Shown here: in pieces, positions 17,333-26,299 of the stretch
Layout of the letters: each line of letters starts with the position of its first letter
Position numbering within the stretch: the first letter of the stretch is position 1
Origin: CBDDEH01 sp965226865
GTDB taxonomy: Bacteria; Chloroflexota; Dehalococcoidia; Lucifugimonadales; JAGWBF01
Reading direction: 5' to 3'
NCBI GenBank assembly: GCA_965226865.1
Contig: CBDDEH010000004.1
Coordinates: forward strand, 1,860,001 to 1,924,000
Length of the DNA stretch: 64,000 nt
Notes under the pieces: generated by a model
The model's database searches: none
Seen by the model: only the letters and a program-made list of their open reading frames with translations
What the model was told of the DNA's origin: nothing
Position numbers and translations under genes: made by a program

Positions 17333-18523
17333 ATGCCGAAGCCATACATCGGTGGAACCCGTCCAGACTATCCCATAATCGATTCCGACTCCCACGTCAA
17401 CGAACACCTGGTCCACGAATGGAAGGCATTCCCGGAGGAGCTAAGAGGTCTCGCCCCCAGGGAGTTTTTTGATACTACCCAGCCCGGTGAGTCAGACGAG
17501 GCACGCAACGCCCAAGTGGGAGCCTATTTGAAATACAACCGTACCTGGGTCATCGAGCACTCTAAAATCTGGCCCAACGCCGAGTTTCGGTCCGGCCCAT
17601 ATGGTTTTCTTCCTGATTGGCGGGCCGAGGGCGAGTGGGTAAACCGAGATGGGGAAAGGGACCCGGTTGAACGGATAAAGGACATGGACCATGAGGGCAT
17701 AGACGTGACCTACATTTTTGGTAGCGCCTCTCAGAACATCCACTGTTTGATCGACAATCCAGAGGTATCGGTGTTTTGGTGTCGCGCGTTTAACGATTGG
17801 GCAGCCGAGTTTTGCAAGCACAATCGGGACCGGATTCGGTCCACGGCTTTAATACCTCTTCACGATATCCAGTCCGGAGTCACTGAGCTGCGCCGTGCTG
17901 TAACTGAGTTGGGTCTGGGTGGTGCCTTTATCCCGGCTCAGTTCAAGCGGGATTGGACTTGGAAAGAAAAATACTATCCCATATTGGAGGAATGCGAGAG
18001 GCTCGACATTCCGGTAACAATTCATCAAAACATGGTATTCGGGGTTGGGCAGCAGCGATTAGACAACGTGCTCTACAAGCACATGTTCATGGCCTCCGAC
18101 GGCCCATACTCAGTTGTGGGCTTCATCGCCAGTGGAGTCCTGGAGACCTTCCCCAAGCTAAGAGTAGCTTGGCTGGAGAACGGAGTTGGGTGGCTGCCAT
18201 GGTATCTGGACAGGCTCCACGAGCATCTCGAAATGTTCCCCGGGTTTGTCCCTGAACCCAAGAAGGACCCAAGAGATTATTTCGGAGACCAGCTTTTCAT
18301 CGGCTTCGAGCCGGAAGAAGTGGACTACGTTCCTTTTGTGGCCAAAAAGGTCGGCTTGGATGGGCTTGTGTTCGGCTCGGACTACTCGCATCCGGACAGT
18401 ATCTCGCCGCGGTCGGTGCAAAAGATTTTGGAGTACGGCGAACTACCCGACGAATCTAAAAAGAAGGTCCTCTCGGACAACCCTGCCCGCCTTTGGGGAA
18501 TCTCCACCAACGGGCGAAAGTAG
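17333..18523 (+). CDS. Amidohydrolase-2 family TIM-barrel hydrolase/decarboxylase
   Basis: A 396-residue enzyme of the same broad family as those at 3426 and 5516 but only distantly similar. IIDSDSHVNEHLVHEW carries the first active-site residues and LVFGSDYSHPDSI the catalytic Asp; EECERLDIPVTIHQN holds the His of the barrel interior. ATG 17333 follows AGGAGG closely, while an upstream start at 17270 lies inside the promoter. The activity is metal-dependent hydrolysis or decarboxylation of an unknown aromatic or acyl substrate. Confidence 0.85.
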   Translation: MPKPYIGGTRPDYPIIDSDSHVNEHLVHEWKAFPEELRGLAPREFFDTTQPGESDEARNAQVGAYLKYNRTWVIEHSKIWPNAEFRSGPYGFLPDWRAEGEWVNRDGERDPVERIKDMDHEGIDVTYIFGSASQNIHCLIDNPEVSVFWCRAFNDWAAEFCKHNRDRIRSTALIPLHDIQSGVTELRRAVTELGLGGAFIPAQFKRDWTWKEKYYPILEECERLDIPVTIHQNMVFGVGQQRLDNVLYKHMFMASDGPYSVVGFIASGVLETFPKLRVAWLENGVGWLPWYLDRLHEHLEMFPGFVPEPKKDPRDYFGDQLFIGFEPEEVDYVPFVAKKVGLDGLVFGSDYSHPDSISPRSVQKILEYGELPDESKKKVLSDNPARLWGISTNGRK

Positions 18524-18547
18524 CAACTAGCCGACAGAGTTCCACGG

Positions 18548-19354
18548 CTACAGCATATGGGCGCCACCATCAACCATGAAGGTGTGCCCGGTGATATAGT
18601 CCGAGTCGGGACCTGCCAGGAAGACGGCGACTCGCCCGATGTCTTTCTCCGGATCCCCGACCCGCTGGATCGGCAAATTCTCAATATACTCTTTAAGAAA
18701 TTTGTTCCACTCCTTCATTTCCGTGGAGCCTTCCCCGTAAGCTGCCTTTATCTTTTCCGTCCTTTTGGCCTGCGCCAACGGGGAAATAAGGTTCACGTTG
18801 ATTTTGTATTTGCCCCACTCTCGTGCGGCCACCTTGGTGAAGGAGCGAATAGCTTCTTTATTAGCGGCGTAGTCTGACATACCGGCCAGGCCGTCTATAC
18901 CTGCGATGGAGCCGAAATTGATCACCTTGCCTCCCCGTTCGCGCATATATGGCAAGACTGCTTTGCAACAGTACCAGGTTGCCTTGATACCGGTCTGGAA
19001 AACTTCATCCCACTGCTCTTCAGAGATGGTCTCCAGTGGCTCCCACTCGCTGAGGTAAGGTTTCTCTCCACCCCAGCTCTGCGCGGCGTTGACTAGTATG
19101 TCTATAGGGCCGAGCTCCCTGGCCGCCGTGGCGACCATCTCTTGGACGTGCTTCTCGTTTCCTACGTTGCAAGGCACGGCAAGGGCGGACATGCCTAGCT
19201 CATTGACTTCCGCGGCGATCGCGTTGGCGGCATCCGGATTGAGGTCCACAACGGCAGGCCTGGCGCCCTCCTTGGCTAACGCCAACGTTATCCCTCTGCC
19301 AAGCCAGCCGCCGCCGCCGGTAATAATAGCGACCTTGCCTTCTAAAATCGACAT
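18548..19354 (-). CDS. Short-chain dehydrogenase/reductase
   Basis: A 268-residue Rossmann oxidoreductase. The NAD(P) loop is TGGGGWLGRG (residues 13-22), the structural motif reads VNAAQ where most SDRs have NNAG, the catalytic Ser is in NFGSIAG and the Tyr/Lys pair in YAANK. D37 after the second strand favours NAD over NADP. AAGGAG lies 6 bases before the ATG. It diverges from another SDR at 19521 across a symmetrical promoter region. Confidence 0.85.
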   Translation of the reverse strand: MSILEGKVAIITGGGGWLGRGITLALAKEGARPAVVDLNPDAANAIAAEVNELGMSALAVPCNVGNEKHVQEMVATAARELGPIDILVNAAQSWGGEKPYLSEWEPLETISEEQWDEVFQTGIKATWYCCKAVLPYMRERGGKVINFGSIAGIDGLAGMSDYAANKEAIRSFTKVAAREWGKYKINVNLISPLAQAKRTEKIKAAYGEGSTEMKEWNKFLKEYIENLPIQRVGDPEKDIGRVAVFLAGPDSDYITGHTFMVDGGAHML

Positions 19355-19396
19355 TAACGCTCCTTCGGGCTTTTCAGATTGTCCGAAACTCTCACT

Positions 19397-19466
19397 CTTA
19401 TATAGCGCTTCCTGTTAGGTGTCAACTATCGGGCAGGTTGACACCTAATACGCGCGACGATAAGGT
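19397..19466. promoter_or_regulatory. Divergent SDR promoters around a 12-bp inverted repeat
   Basis: TTAGGTGTCAAC (19415-19426) and GTTGACACCTAA (19437-19448) are perfect inverted arms with a 10-base spacer. Each arm contains the -35 box of one promoter: leftward TTGACA 19425-19420 with TATAAG 19402-19397, and rightward TTGACA 19438-19443 with TAAGGT 19461-19466, both with 17-base spacers. A dimeric regulator bound here would switch both SDR genes together. Confidence 0.65.
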
Positions 19467-19520
19467 AAGGGCCATTTCGAAGCGAAAGATATCCATGAAG
19501 AACCATCGGGAGATAGTTAT

Positions 19521-20462
19521 ATGAGTGAGCGATTGAAAGGTCGGGTCGCGATCGTTACTGGATCTGGAATGGGAATAGGCCGGGCCATCGCGGACCTGAT
19601 GGCCCAGGAAGGGGCTAGCGTAGTTGTCAATGATCTGGGCAGCGACGTACTCGGTGAGGGTGAATCCGTTTCCGTGGCCGACGACGCAGTTGCCGAAATC
19701 AAGGCAAACGGTGGAGAAGCCATAGCTAACTACGAGGACGTGGCAGATTTCGAAGGTGCCAGACGGCTGGTGCAGTCTGCTATCGACGCCTTTGGCAGGT
19801 TGGACATCCTTGTAAACAATGCCGGCATTTCCAGGCGGGTCTGGCTTCACGAAATGACCGAGCAAGACTGGGACCTGGTGTTGGACGTGAACCTGAAAGG
19901 CACTTTTAACTACATCCGCCACGCCTGCGTACCCATGCGCCATCAGCGATACGGACGCATCGTCAACATCGGCTCGCCCGCCGGCATCATACGTGGCGGT
20001 GGTGTGGCAGGCCGAAGGGCCAACTACGGCGCATCCAAAGGTGGGGTCTATGGGCTGACCAATCTCATTTGCTTCGAGCTCGGAATTTTGGGGATCACCG
20101 TCAACATGGTGCTTCCCGGAGGCGCGGAAACCCGTATGTCCAGCGCAGGTCGTAGCCAACATAAGGCCGTTACCAGTGCTGGCGATCCTATGAGCAAGGC
20201 CCTCGAAAACAGTATGGCAGATCTGGTTCTGACACCTCCAGAGGACGTGGCACCCCTGGTAACCTACCTGTGCACCGAAGCTGCGAGCTATATCAACGGG
20301 CACGCGTTTTATAGCATAGGAGGTTCTTGCGGCTGGTACCGACCAATGGAGCTCAACCGCCAGATTTTCAAAGATGGCCGTTGGACGATAGAAGAGCTGA
20401 CGGAAATGATGCCACGTACACTGGCCCTGGGCCTCGAAAACCCTCAACCGGAGCTCAAGTAG
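19521..20462 (+). CDS. Short-chain dehydrogenase/reductase
   Basis: A 313-residue SDR. It has TGSGMGIGRA (cofactor loop), LVNNAGIS (structural motif), IVNIGSPAG with the catalytic Ser, and YGASKGG with the Tyr/Lys pair. Asp in VVNDLG after strand 2 favours NAD. The chain is about 50 residues longer than a minimal SDR; the extra C-terminal part (TIEELTEMMPRTLALGLENP) resembles 3-hydroxyacyl-CoA dehydrogenase-type SDRs. An LLM oxidoreductase follows 82 bases later. Confidence 0.85.
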   Translation: MSERLKGRVAIVTGSGMGIGRAIADLMAQEGASVVVNDLGSDVLGEGESVSVADDAVAEIKANGGEAIANYEDVADFEGARRLVQSAIDAFGRLDILVNNAGISRRVWLHEMTEQDWDLVLDVNLKGTFNYIRHACVPMRHQRYGRIVNIGSPAGIIRGGGVAGRRANYGASKGGVYGLTNLICFELGILGITVNMVLPGGAETRMSSAGRSQHKAVTSAGDPMSKALENSMADLVLTPPEDVAPLVTYLCTEAASYINGHAFYSIGGSCGWYRPMELNRQIFKDGRWTIEELTEMMPRTLALGLENPQPELK

Positions 20463-20544
20463 TAATCCCCCCGGCTGAGATACTACGTTCTGTGGCCTAC
20501 CCGCGAAAAAAGCGATTATATTATCGCACTGCTCGGAGGTAACC

Positions 20545-21474
20545 ATGGATTACGGAGCCCATCTACCGCTAATAGGTTTCAATGGCGAGCGTTTTGTTCT
20601 CGGAGACCTAATGGCATACACCGAGGTTGCCGACGGTTTAGGGTTTCAGGCTATCGCTGCCAATGATCACCTGATATTTTCCCGTCCGTGGCTCGATGGG
20701 CTGGTTGCTTTGTCGGCAGTACTTAGCAAGACGGGGCGCATGACCCTAGTTACCACGGTTGCGCTTCCCGTCGTCCGTGGGCCCGTGTCAACTGCCAAGG
20801 CTCTTGCGGCTATCGACATCCTCTCTGGAGGTCGTCTGATAGTGGGTGTGGGACCGGGCTCTTCGTCGCGAGACTACGCCAGCGTGGGGATACCGTTCGA
20901 GGAGCGCTGGAAGAGGCTGGACGAGGCTGTTCAAACCCTTCGCGTACTGTGGCTGCCCGATTCCGGTGCCTTTAAGGGAACGTTCTATTCCACTGAGGAG
21001 ATTACTCTTGCGCCCATCCCAACCCAACAGGCCGGGCCTCCCATATGGATCGGTAGCTGGGGCTCGGAGGCTGGTCTCAAAAGGACCGCGCGACTCGGCG
21101 ATGGCTGGCTTGCTTCAGCGTATAACACGACACCGGACCTTTTTAACAGCGCCTGGAGCCGTCTACGCGAACACCTCCCGCTAGCTGATAAGGACCCCGA
21201 CCGGTTCCCCAACGCTATTGCAACCATGTTCATGTACATCACTGAGGACCGCACAACGGCTGACCGGATTATAAAAGATGTGGTGAGTCCGGCTATTAAC
21301 CGGCCGGAGGAGGAGTTGAGGGAGCGTCTTTTGATCGGTCCCGCAGGAGAATGCGCGCAGAAACTGGCGGCATACAAGGCTGCCGGGGCTCAGCGAGTAT
21401 TCCTTTGGCCGGTCGATGACGAGCTGGACCAACTAGCACTGTTCCACGAACGGGTCGCGCCCCTAGTCCATTGA
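20545..21474 (+). CDS. LLM-class flavin/F420-dependent oxidoreductase
   Basis: A 309-residue luciferase-like TIM barrel. GFQAIAANDHLIF and DILSGGRLIVGVGPGSSSRDYASVGIPFEERWKRLDEAV are the classic block of F420-dependent LLM proteins, and PIWIGSWGSEAGLKRTARLGDGWLAS is the C-terminal signature. CGGAGGT sits before the ATG. Such enzymes oxidise alcohols or acyl compounds or act as monooxygenases with reduced flavin; the sequence does not tell which. Tail-to-tail with the M24 gene. Confidence 0.85.
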   Translation: MDYGAHLPLIGFNGERFVLGDLMAYTEVADGLGFQAIAANDHLIFSRPWLDGLVALSAVLSKTGRMTLVTTVALPVVRGPVSTAKALAAIDILSGGRLIVGVGPGSSSRDYASVGIPFEERWKRLDEAVQTLRVLWLPDSGAFKGTFYSTEEITLAPIPTQQAGPPIWIGSWGSEAGLKRTARLGDGWLASAYNTTPDLFNSAWSRLREHLPLADKDPDRFPNAIATMFMYITEDRTTADRIIKDVVSPAINRPEEELRERLLIGPAGECAQKLAAYKAAGAQRVFLWPVDDELDQLALFHERVAPLVH

Positions 21475-21483
21475 GTAGTGGGC

Positions 21484-22713
21484 TTAGATTTCGTACAACT
21501 CTCTAGGGAACTTGGTCAACCGCTCGGCGCCAGACTCGGTCACCAAGACCACGTCGCCCATACAAACCGAACCCAGCCCAGGAACGCTGAAGTTGGGATG
21601 AAGCTCCATCACCATACCCGGCTGTGCAGTCAGGGTTGTTTCGTCTCCGTGTCCACCGGAAATCCCCATGCTTCCAGGCTGAGGGAAGGCGTCCGATACC
21701 AGAGGGTCGGCGTATTGTAGGCCCAGTCCGTGTCCTGGGCGAAATCGCATGGAATCCTTCTCCTCAGGGAGGGGGCTGTATTTGTCGATCACCGCCTTCA
21801 TGGCTTTGTTGACGCCGACCAATGGTTTTCCAGGTTTGAGGGCGTCTATGCCAGCGTCTTGCACTTCTATTATGGCTTCTGCGTATCGTTTTAACTCAGG
21901 GCTCGGCTTGCCTCTTATCCCCATTCTCAGCGAATGCCCCCAGTAGCCCTCGTATATGATATAAGTTCCCGCGTTGATCCGGTCGCCGTCTTGAATCTCC
22001 CGCTGCTGTTCCCACAGGTCAAAGCCGGGCGGGTCGAGCACCGGCCCGGTGTCTAACCAGATGGTGGAATGCTCGGCGCCAAACGAACGACCGGTGTGCT
22101 CCGCCTCGGCCATTAGCTGCCATGCCCATTTCCCGGGTGCCCGGGCCCCGTTCATTATCGAGTACATCACGCTGTCCGAGATTTTCGATGCTATCCGGTG
22201 CATTTCGATCTCTTCAGGGTCCTTGATAATGCGCTCCTGGAACACCAGGTCGTCCGCCGCCTCGAACTCCCATCCTGAAGACCCCCCCGAAGAATCCGAA
22301 GTAAGGCCCTTGTAGGTTGTTTCGGGCATCTCTGTCTGGCCTGAAACGCCGATTCGACCCGATGAAATTCCACGCTCTTGAAGAATCTGCCGCGCGAGCG
22401 ACCCGTACATGTTGGCATTTCCTTCAATCCTGAGGTCACCGATCCAGAGGGGCTTCTTCATCTCTATAGCGGCTTTTGCGAAGGGAGTCCGTACGATCAG
22501 CACCGGCTCTTCGTCAAGAGGCAGAACCAGCATCGCCGGTACCTCCTTGGTGCTCCACCCGGTGAGGTATCGGACGTTGCCCGAAGAGACTAAGTCGAGC
22601 ATCGTGCTTCTGGGAACGGCGTAGTAGAGAACCAGGGCGGCAAGTCCTCGCTTTCGCATCCCCTGCCGCACCTTCTCGGCTCGCTTTGCGATCGTTTCAC
22701 TGCTAAAGCCCAT
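21484..22713 (-). CDS. M24-family hydrolase (creatinase/Xaa-Pro peptidase fold), metal ligands altered
   Basis: A 409-residue pita-bread-fold protein with an N-terminal creatinase domain. The catalytic-domain His in GHGLGL is kept. The positions of the usual metal ligands differ: INAGTYIIYEGYWGHSLR where peptidases have D...D, MELHPNF where they have IEP, and a non-Glu residue before GDVVLVTE. This pattern recalls metal-free creatinase and ectoine-hydrolase-like relatives that open C-N bonds without metal. It lies 70 bases behind the amidohydrolase at 22784-23653 and is probably in its operon. Confidence 0.8.
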   Translation of the reverse strand: MGFSSETIAKRAEKVRQGMRKRGLAALVLYYAVPRSTMLDLVSSGNVRYLTGWSTKEVPAMLVLPLDEEPVLIVRTPFAKAAIEMKKPLWIGDLRIEGNANMYGSLARQILQERGISSGRIGVSGQTEMPETTYKGLTSDSSGGSSGWEFEAADDLVFQERIIKDPEEIEMHRIASKISDSVMYSIMNGARAPGKWAWQLMAEAEHTGRSFGAEHSTIWLDTGPVLDPPGFDLWEQQREIQDGDRINAGTYIIYEGYWGHSLRMGIRGKPSPELKRYAEAIIEVQDAGIDALKPGKPLVGVNKAMKAVIDKYSPLPEEKDSMRFRPGHGLGLQYADPLVSDAFPQPGSMGISGGHGDETTLTAQPGMVMELHPNFSVPGLGSVCMGDVVLVTESGAERLTKFPRELYEI

Positions 22714-22783
22714 CAGGACGTCTCCTTCTCGGTCGCCGATTCCTTCGAGTATGCTAAATCTATGGTCTGTAATGCCCTGGTGT

Positions 22784-23653
22784 TTAGGATTTGAGGTTGT
22801 ACACCCTTATGGCGTTTTCCCTGAGTAGTTTCTTCCGGGTTTCGGGCTTCAGATTCAACCCGTCTATCTCCCGTAGGGCACGTTCCTGGTCGATAACAGG
22901 GAAGTCGGTCCCGAATATGACCTTGTCTTGTCCCCAGGAGTTGATGAAGTGTACAAACTCGGGTTTCCAATAGCGGGGAGCGTAGGCGTCCGAGCCTATG
23001 TAAACGTTGGGGTGTTTAGCCGCAACCGAGATCATCTCTTCCACCCAGGGATAGCCGGTATGGATACCGATTATCTTTAGCTCAGGAAGGTCACAGGCCA
23101 CTGTATCCAGAAAGATAGGACGTCCCACGCTCCTCAACGGTGGAATGTCGTTGCGGTAAATCAAACACTGTCCCACTTGCATCTGGATCGGTACGTTCAA
23201 CTCCACACACTTGGCGTAGAAGGGATAGTATTTGCGGTGATCGGGTTCCATCTCGAACCAGTGGGGGTACAGATGGGCTCCGATAAATCCCATATCCCGC
23301 ACGGCGGACTCCAACTGCCTTACTCCTTCCATTCCTTCCAATGGATCGATTCCAGCTAAAGCGCTGAACCTATCGGGATAGGCGGCGGTCACCTCGGCGA
23401 TTTCTTCGTAGGTGGGATTCCAGAAGGCACCATGGTACTTGGAACCGGCCTTTTCGGCTATCAGAAAGGCCCGCTCTATACCCAGAGCGTCCATCCGCTC
23501 CAAAAGCTGCTCAACCGTCACGCCTTCCCGCCCTGCCTCGGAACCCTTAAAGGTCTGGGTGTACAGGATCTGTCCTTCGCCCCTCCTCGCTACCCTCTCA
23601 GGCGTTAGCAGGTTGCATACCGCATCGATGACACCAAATTCTTGTTTCTTCAT
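22784..23653 (-). CDS. Amidohydrolase-2 family TIM-barrel protein (short form)
   Basis: A 289-residue member of the amidohydrolase-related family. FSALAGIDPLEGMEG, FIGAHLYPHWFEMEPDHRKYYPFYAKC and KVIFGTDFPVIDQERAL match the barrel strands, the last holding the catalytic Asp. It is about 80 residues shorter than the three longer paralogues because the N-terminal elaboration is reduced. A consensus promoter (23686-23714) sits about 35 bases before the ATG and no ribosome site is evident. Confidence 0.8.
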   Translation of the reverse strand: MKKQEFGVIDAVCNLLTPERVARRGEGQILYTQTFKGSEAGREGVTVEQLLERMDALGIERAFLIAEKAGSKYHGAFWNPTYEEIAEVTAAYPDRFSALAGIDPLEGMEGVRQLESAVRDMGFIGAHLYPHWFEMEPDHRKYYPFYAKCVELNVPIQMQVGQCLIYRNDIPPLRSVGRPIFLDTVACDLPELKIIGIHTGYPWVEEMISVAAKHPNVYIGSDAYAPRYWKPEFVHFINSWGQDKVIFGTDFPVIDQERALREIDGLNLKPETRKKLLRENAIRVYNLKS

Positions 23654-23685
23654 AGAATTAATACCGTGGCCGTATTGGATGGCTA

Positions 23686-23714
23686 ATCATACTTATCAGC
23701 ATTTTCCGTGTCAA
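23686..23714 (-). promoter_or_regulatory. Promoter of the amidohydrolase/M24 operon
   Basis: Minus-strand TTGACA (23714-23709), 17-base spacer, TATGAT (23691-23686). It is one of the best consensus matches in the window. Confidence 0.6.
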
Positions 23715-23781
23715 TTTAACCTAATCCAGGGATGTTATCATACTTCCACGAGTCATCTCCCACCCTTCTTAGAATCTAAGA

Positions 23782-26196
23782 ATGCTCCCATTACAAGATA
23801 TACACATCGTCGAATATGGCAGTACGTCCATGTCCGCACACTGCGGCCGCCTGCTGGCCGACGCCGGCGCCGACGTTATCAAGGTAGAGCCCCCTACCGG
23901 CGACCCTGCACGTACCCGTGGCCCGTTTCCAGACGATATCCCCGATCCCGAACGGAGCGGACTCTTCCTGCTGACCAATGTCAACAAACGTGGGATATGC
24001 CTCGACCTGGACGGCCTTGACCAGCGAGCCACTTTTGCCCGGCTCCTGGAATGGGCCGATGTGTTGGTGACAAACTTATCCCCTTTGAAGGCACGTTCTT
24101 TGGGCCTGACCTGGCGCCGGTTGCATAGACTCCATCCTCGCCTGATCTACGCATCAATCACGCCCTTTGGAGAGAGAGGGCCTTACAGGGACTATCTAGC
24201 CAATGACCACGTCATCTATAACATGGGTGGCCTCGCCTACGCGACACCGGGCCTGCCAGACCATGTCGACGATCCATTGAAAGAGCCCCCTCTTCGCCCA
24301 TCCACGCCCATCGCCGAGCTTATCGCCGGTACTGTCGGCGCCATAAGCACTCTTCTAGCGCTCCGGTTGAGGCAAAGGGACGGAAAGGGCCGTCACGTCG
24401 AAGTCTCGGCCCAGGAGGCGGTGGCAAGCGTGCTTACGCGTGACGTGGCCAGCTACACCTATCGCCGCCTGATCACGGGGCGTCGCCCTGTCGAGGTGGC
24501 ACGCATGCCCAATTTGGTGATGCCGTGTAAGGACGGCTTCGTTCTGCTGGCCATCCCCTATGATCATATGTGGAAATCTCTTGTTGGTCTGATGGGCAAC
24601 CCGGACTGGGCAGAACTAGAGGTGTTCCAGGACAGCTTGAGTCGGGCCGCTAACTGGGACGCCCTCTATCCTCTGCTCCTGGAATGGACGACCCAGTATA
24701 GCGGAGAAGAAATCATGCAGATGACCCAGAACGTCGGTCTTCCATGCTTCTCCGCCTTTACGTTGTCGCGCGTTGTGGACTCGGACCATGAAAGAGACCG
24801 GGGCTACTTCTGGAGCGCGCCAGTGTCTGGAAACAAGACCGCAAAGGTTCCCGGCAGTCCGTTCATATTGTCCGAGACACCACTTCACATGCGTCGAGCC
24901 GCCCCAAAACTGGGAGAACATACCGAAGAGATACTCGATCAGATCGACGCGGTAGTAAACAAGGGCGAATCGAACAAAGGATGGGATAAGACGCTGCCCC
25001 TCGAAGGGGTTAGGATTATCGACTTCGGCCAGTTTGTTTCAATACCCTTTTGTAGCCAAATTCTGGGCTGGATGGGGGCGGAGGTCATAGTCGTTGAAAC
25101 GCGAGAACGGGCACTCATGAGAGGAAGTCCTCCATTTGTACTTGGTCGGCCTCAAACCCCAAACACCGCGAGCTTTAACTACGTGGGGACCAACAAGATG
25201 AGCCTGACACTGAACGTGGCCGACCCTCAGGGTCTCCTAGCCGTCAAAAAGCTGGTGGGTTTGTCCGACGTCGTACTGGAAAACTTCGCTACCGGGACAA
25301 TCGAGCGACTGGGCCTGGGATACAGTGAACTGAGGAGGATAAGGCCCGATATAATCATGCTCTCCCTAGGTGGTTTCGGCCGCAAAGGGGCCATGGCTCA
25401 TTACGCCGCCCTGCACAGCGGTGTAAATATGGCCAGCGGGATGACCATGATGACGGGCTTCCCAGGAGACCGGCCACGACTCCTCGGTTCCTTTGCGCCG
25501 GACACGATCAGCGGACTGTACGCTTGCCTGGCCGTTATCGAGGCGCTTTACCATCGCGAAAAAACAGGCCTGGGACAGTACATCGATTTGTCAATGTCCG
25601 AAGTGCTGTCCCATTTCATGCCAGAGGCTGTCTTCGACTATGTGGTCAACGGAAGAGAGCCCGAGTTCCTAGGAAACCGTGACCGCGTCCACGCGCCCCA
25701 AGGGATATATAGTTGCAGGGGCTGGGATGCCTGGATCGGCGTTTCGATCACTACAAAGGCCCAGTGGAAAGCTCTTTGCCGGGTCATGAAACGGCCCGAT
25801 CTGGCGGAAGATACCCTGCTTGACACCTCCGAAGGCAGACACGCCCGCCACGACGAAATCGACTCGGCGATCACTCAGTGGACACGCAGCCTTCCTCGTG
25901 AGGAAGCTTTCCGCTTGCTTCAGGATGCCGGAGTACCAGCCGGACCGTCGTTCAACGCGAAGGACCTGCTAAATGACCCTCATCTGAAAGCCCGTGGGTT
26001 CGTGCGGTCCGTGGACCATCCTGAGGCTGGACGCAGACGTTTGCTGGGGGTGCCATGGCGAATAAGCGACATGAAATCTGTGAAAATCAATAGGCCACCT
26101 TTGTTAGGTGAGCATACCTTGGAGTTACTCGGCGGCCTCGCGGGTCTACTTCCCGACGAAGTGCAAGGGCTGGTTGACAGGGGGGTAATCGAGTAG
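23782..26196 (+). CDS. Fused double CaiB/BaiF family III CoA-transferase
   Basis: An 804-residue protein with two complete family III CoA-transferase domains: residues about 1-395 (VEYGSTSMSAHCGRLLADAGADVIKVEPPTGD start) and about 410-804 (VRIIDFGQFVSIPFCSQILGWMGAEVIVVET start). Single-domain members pair as interlocked dimers, so the fusion may act as a pseudo-dimer. At the position of the formyl-CoA transferase catalytic Asp I read Glu in both halves (VSAQEAV, LSMSEVL), which is an observation by eye. The role is CoA transfer between carboxylic acids, feeding the acyl-CoA dehydrogenases that follow. Confidence 0.85.
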   Translation: MLPLQDIHIVEYGSTSMSAHCGRLLADAGADVIKVEPPTGDPARTRGPFPDDIPDPERSGLFLLTNVNKRGICLDLDGLDQRATFARLLEWADVLVTNLSPLKARSLGLTWRRLHRLHPRLIYASITPFGERGPYRDYLANDHVIYNMGGLAYATPGLPDHVDDPLKEPPLRPSTPIAELIAGTVGAISTLLALRLRQRDGKGRHVEVSAQEAVASVLTRDVASYTYRRLITGRRPVEVARMPNLVMPCKDGFVLLAIPYDHMWKSLVGLMGNPDWAELEVFQDSLSRAANWDALYPLLLEWTTQYSGEEIMQMTQNVGLPCFSAFTLSRVVDSDHERDRGYFWSAPVSGNKTAKVPGSPFILSETPLHMRRAAPKLGEHTEEILDQIDAVVNKGESNKGWDKTLPLEGVRIIDFGQFVSIPFCSQILGWMGAEVIVVETRERALMRGSPPFVLGRPQTPNTASFNYVGTNKMSLTLNVADPQGLLAVKKLVGLSDVVLENFATGTIERLGLGYSELRRIRPDIIMLSLGGFGRKGAMAHYAALHSGVNMASGMTMMTGFPGDRPRLLGSFAPDTISGLYACLAVIEALYHREKTGLGQYIDLSMSEVLSHFMPEAVFDYVVNGREPEFLGNRDRVHAPQGIYSCRGWDAWIGVSITTKAQWKALCRVMKRPDLAEDTLLDTSEGRHARHDEIDSAITQWTRSLPREEAFRLLQDAGVPAGPSFNAKDLLNDPHLKARGFVRSVDHPEAGRRRLLGVPWRISDMKSVKINRPPLLGEHTLELLGGLAGLLPDEVQGLVDRGVIE

Positions 26197-26299
26197 ACGC
26201 CCCATTGCCGTAGAAGTACAATGCCATCCACGACTCATATTAGACCAGGCTTTTTCGAGAACCCCCTACAATTGCTTCGCAGCAACAGGAGCAAGAGCG

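Noticed and set aside
19422..20546. 374-codon frame antisense to the second SDR
   Set aside because: It mirrors the codon structure of the SDR gene, which has all catalytic motifs.
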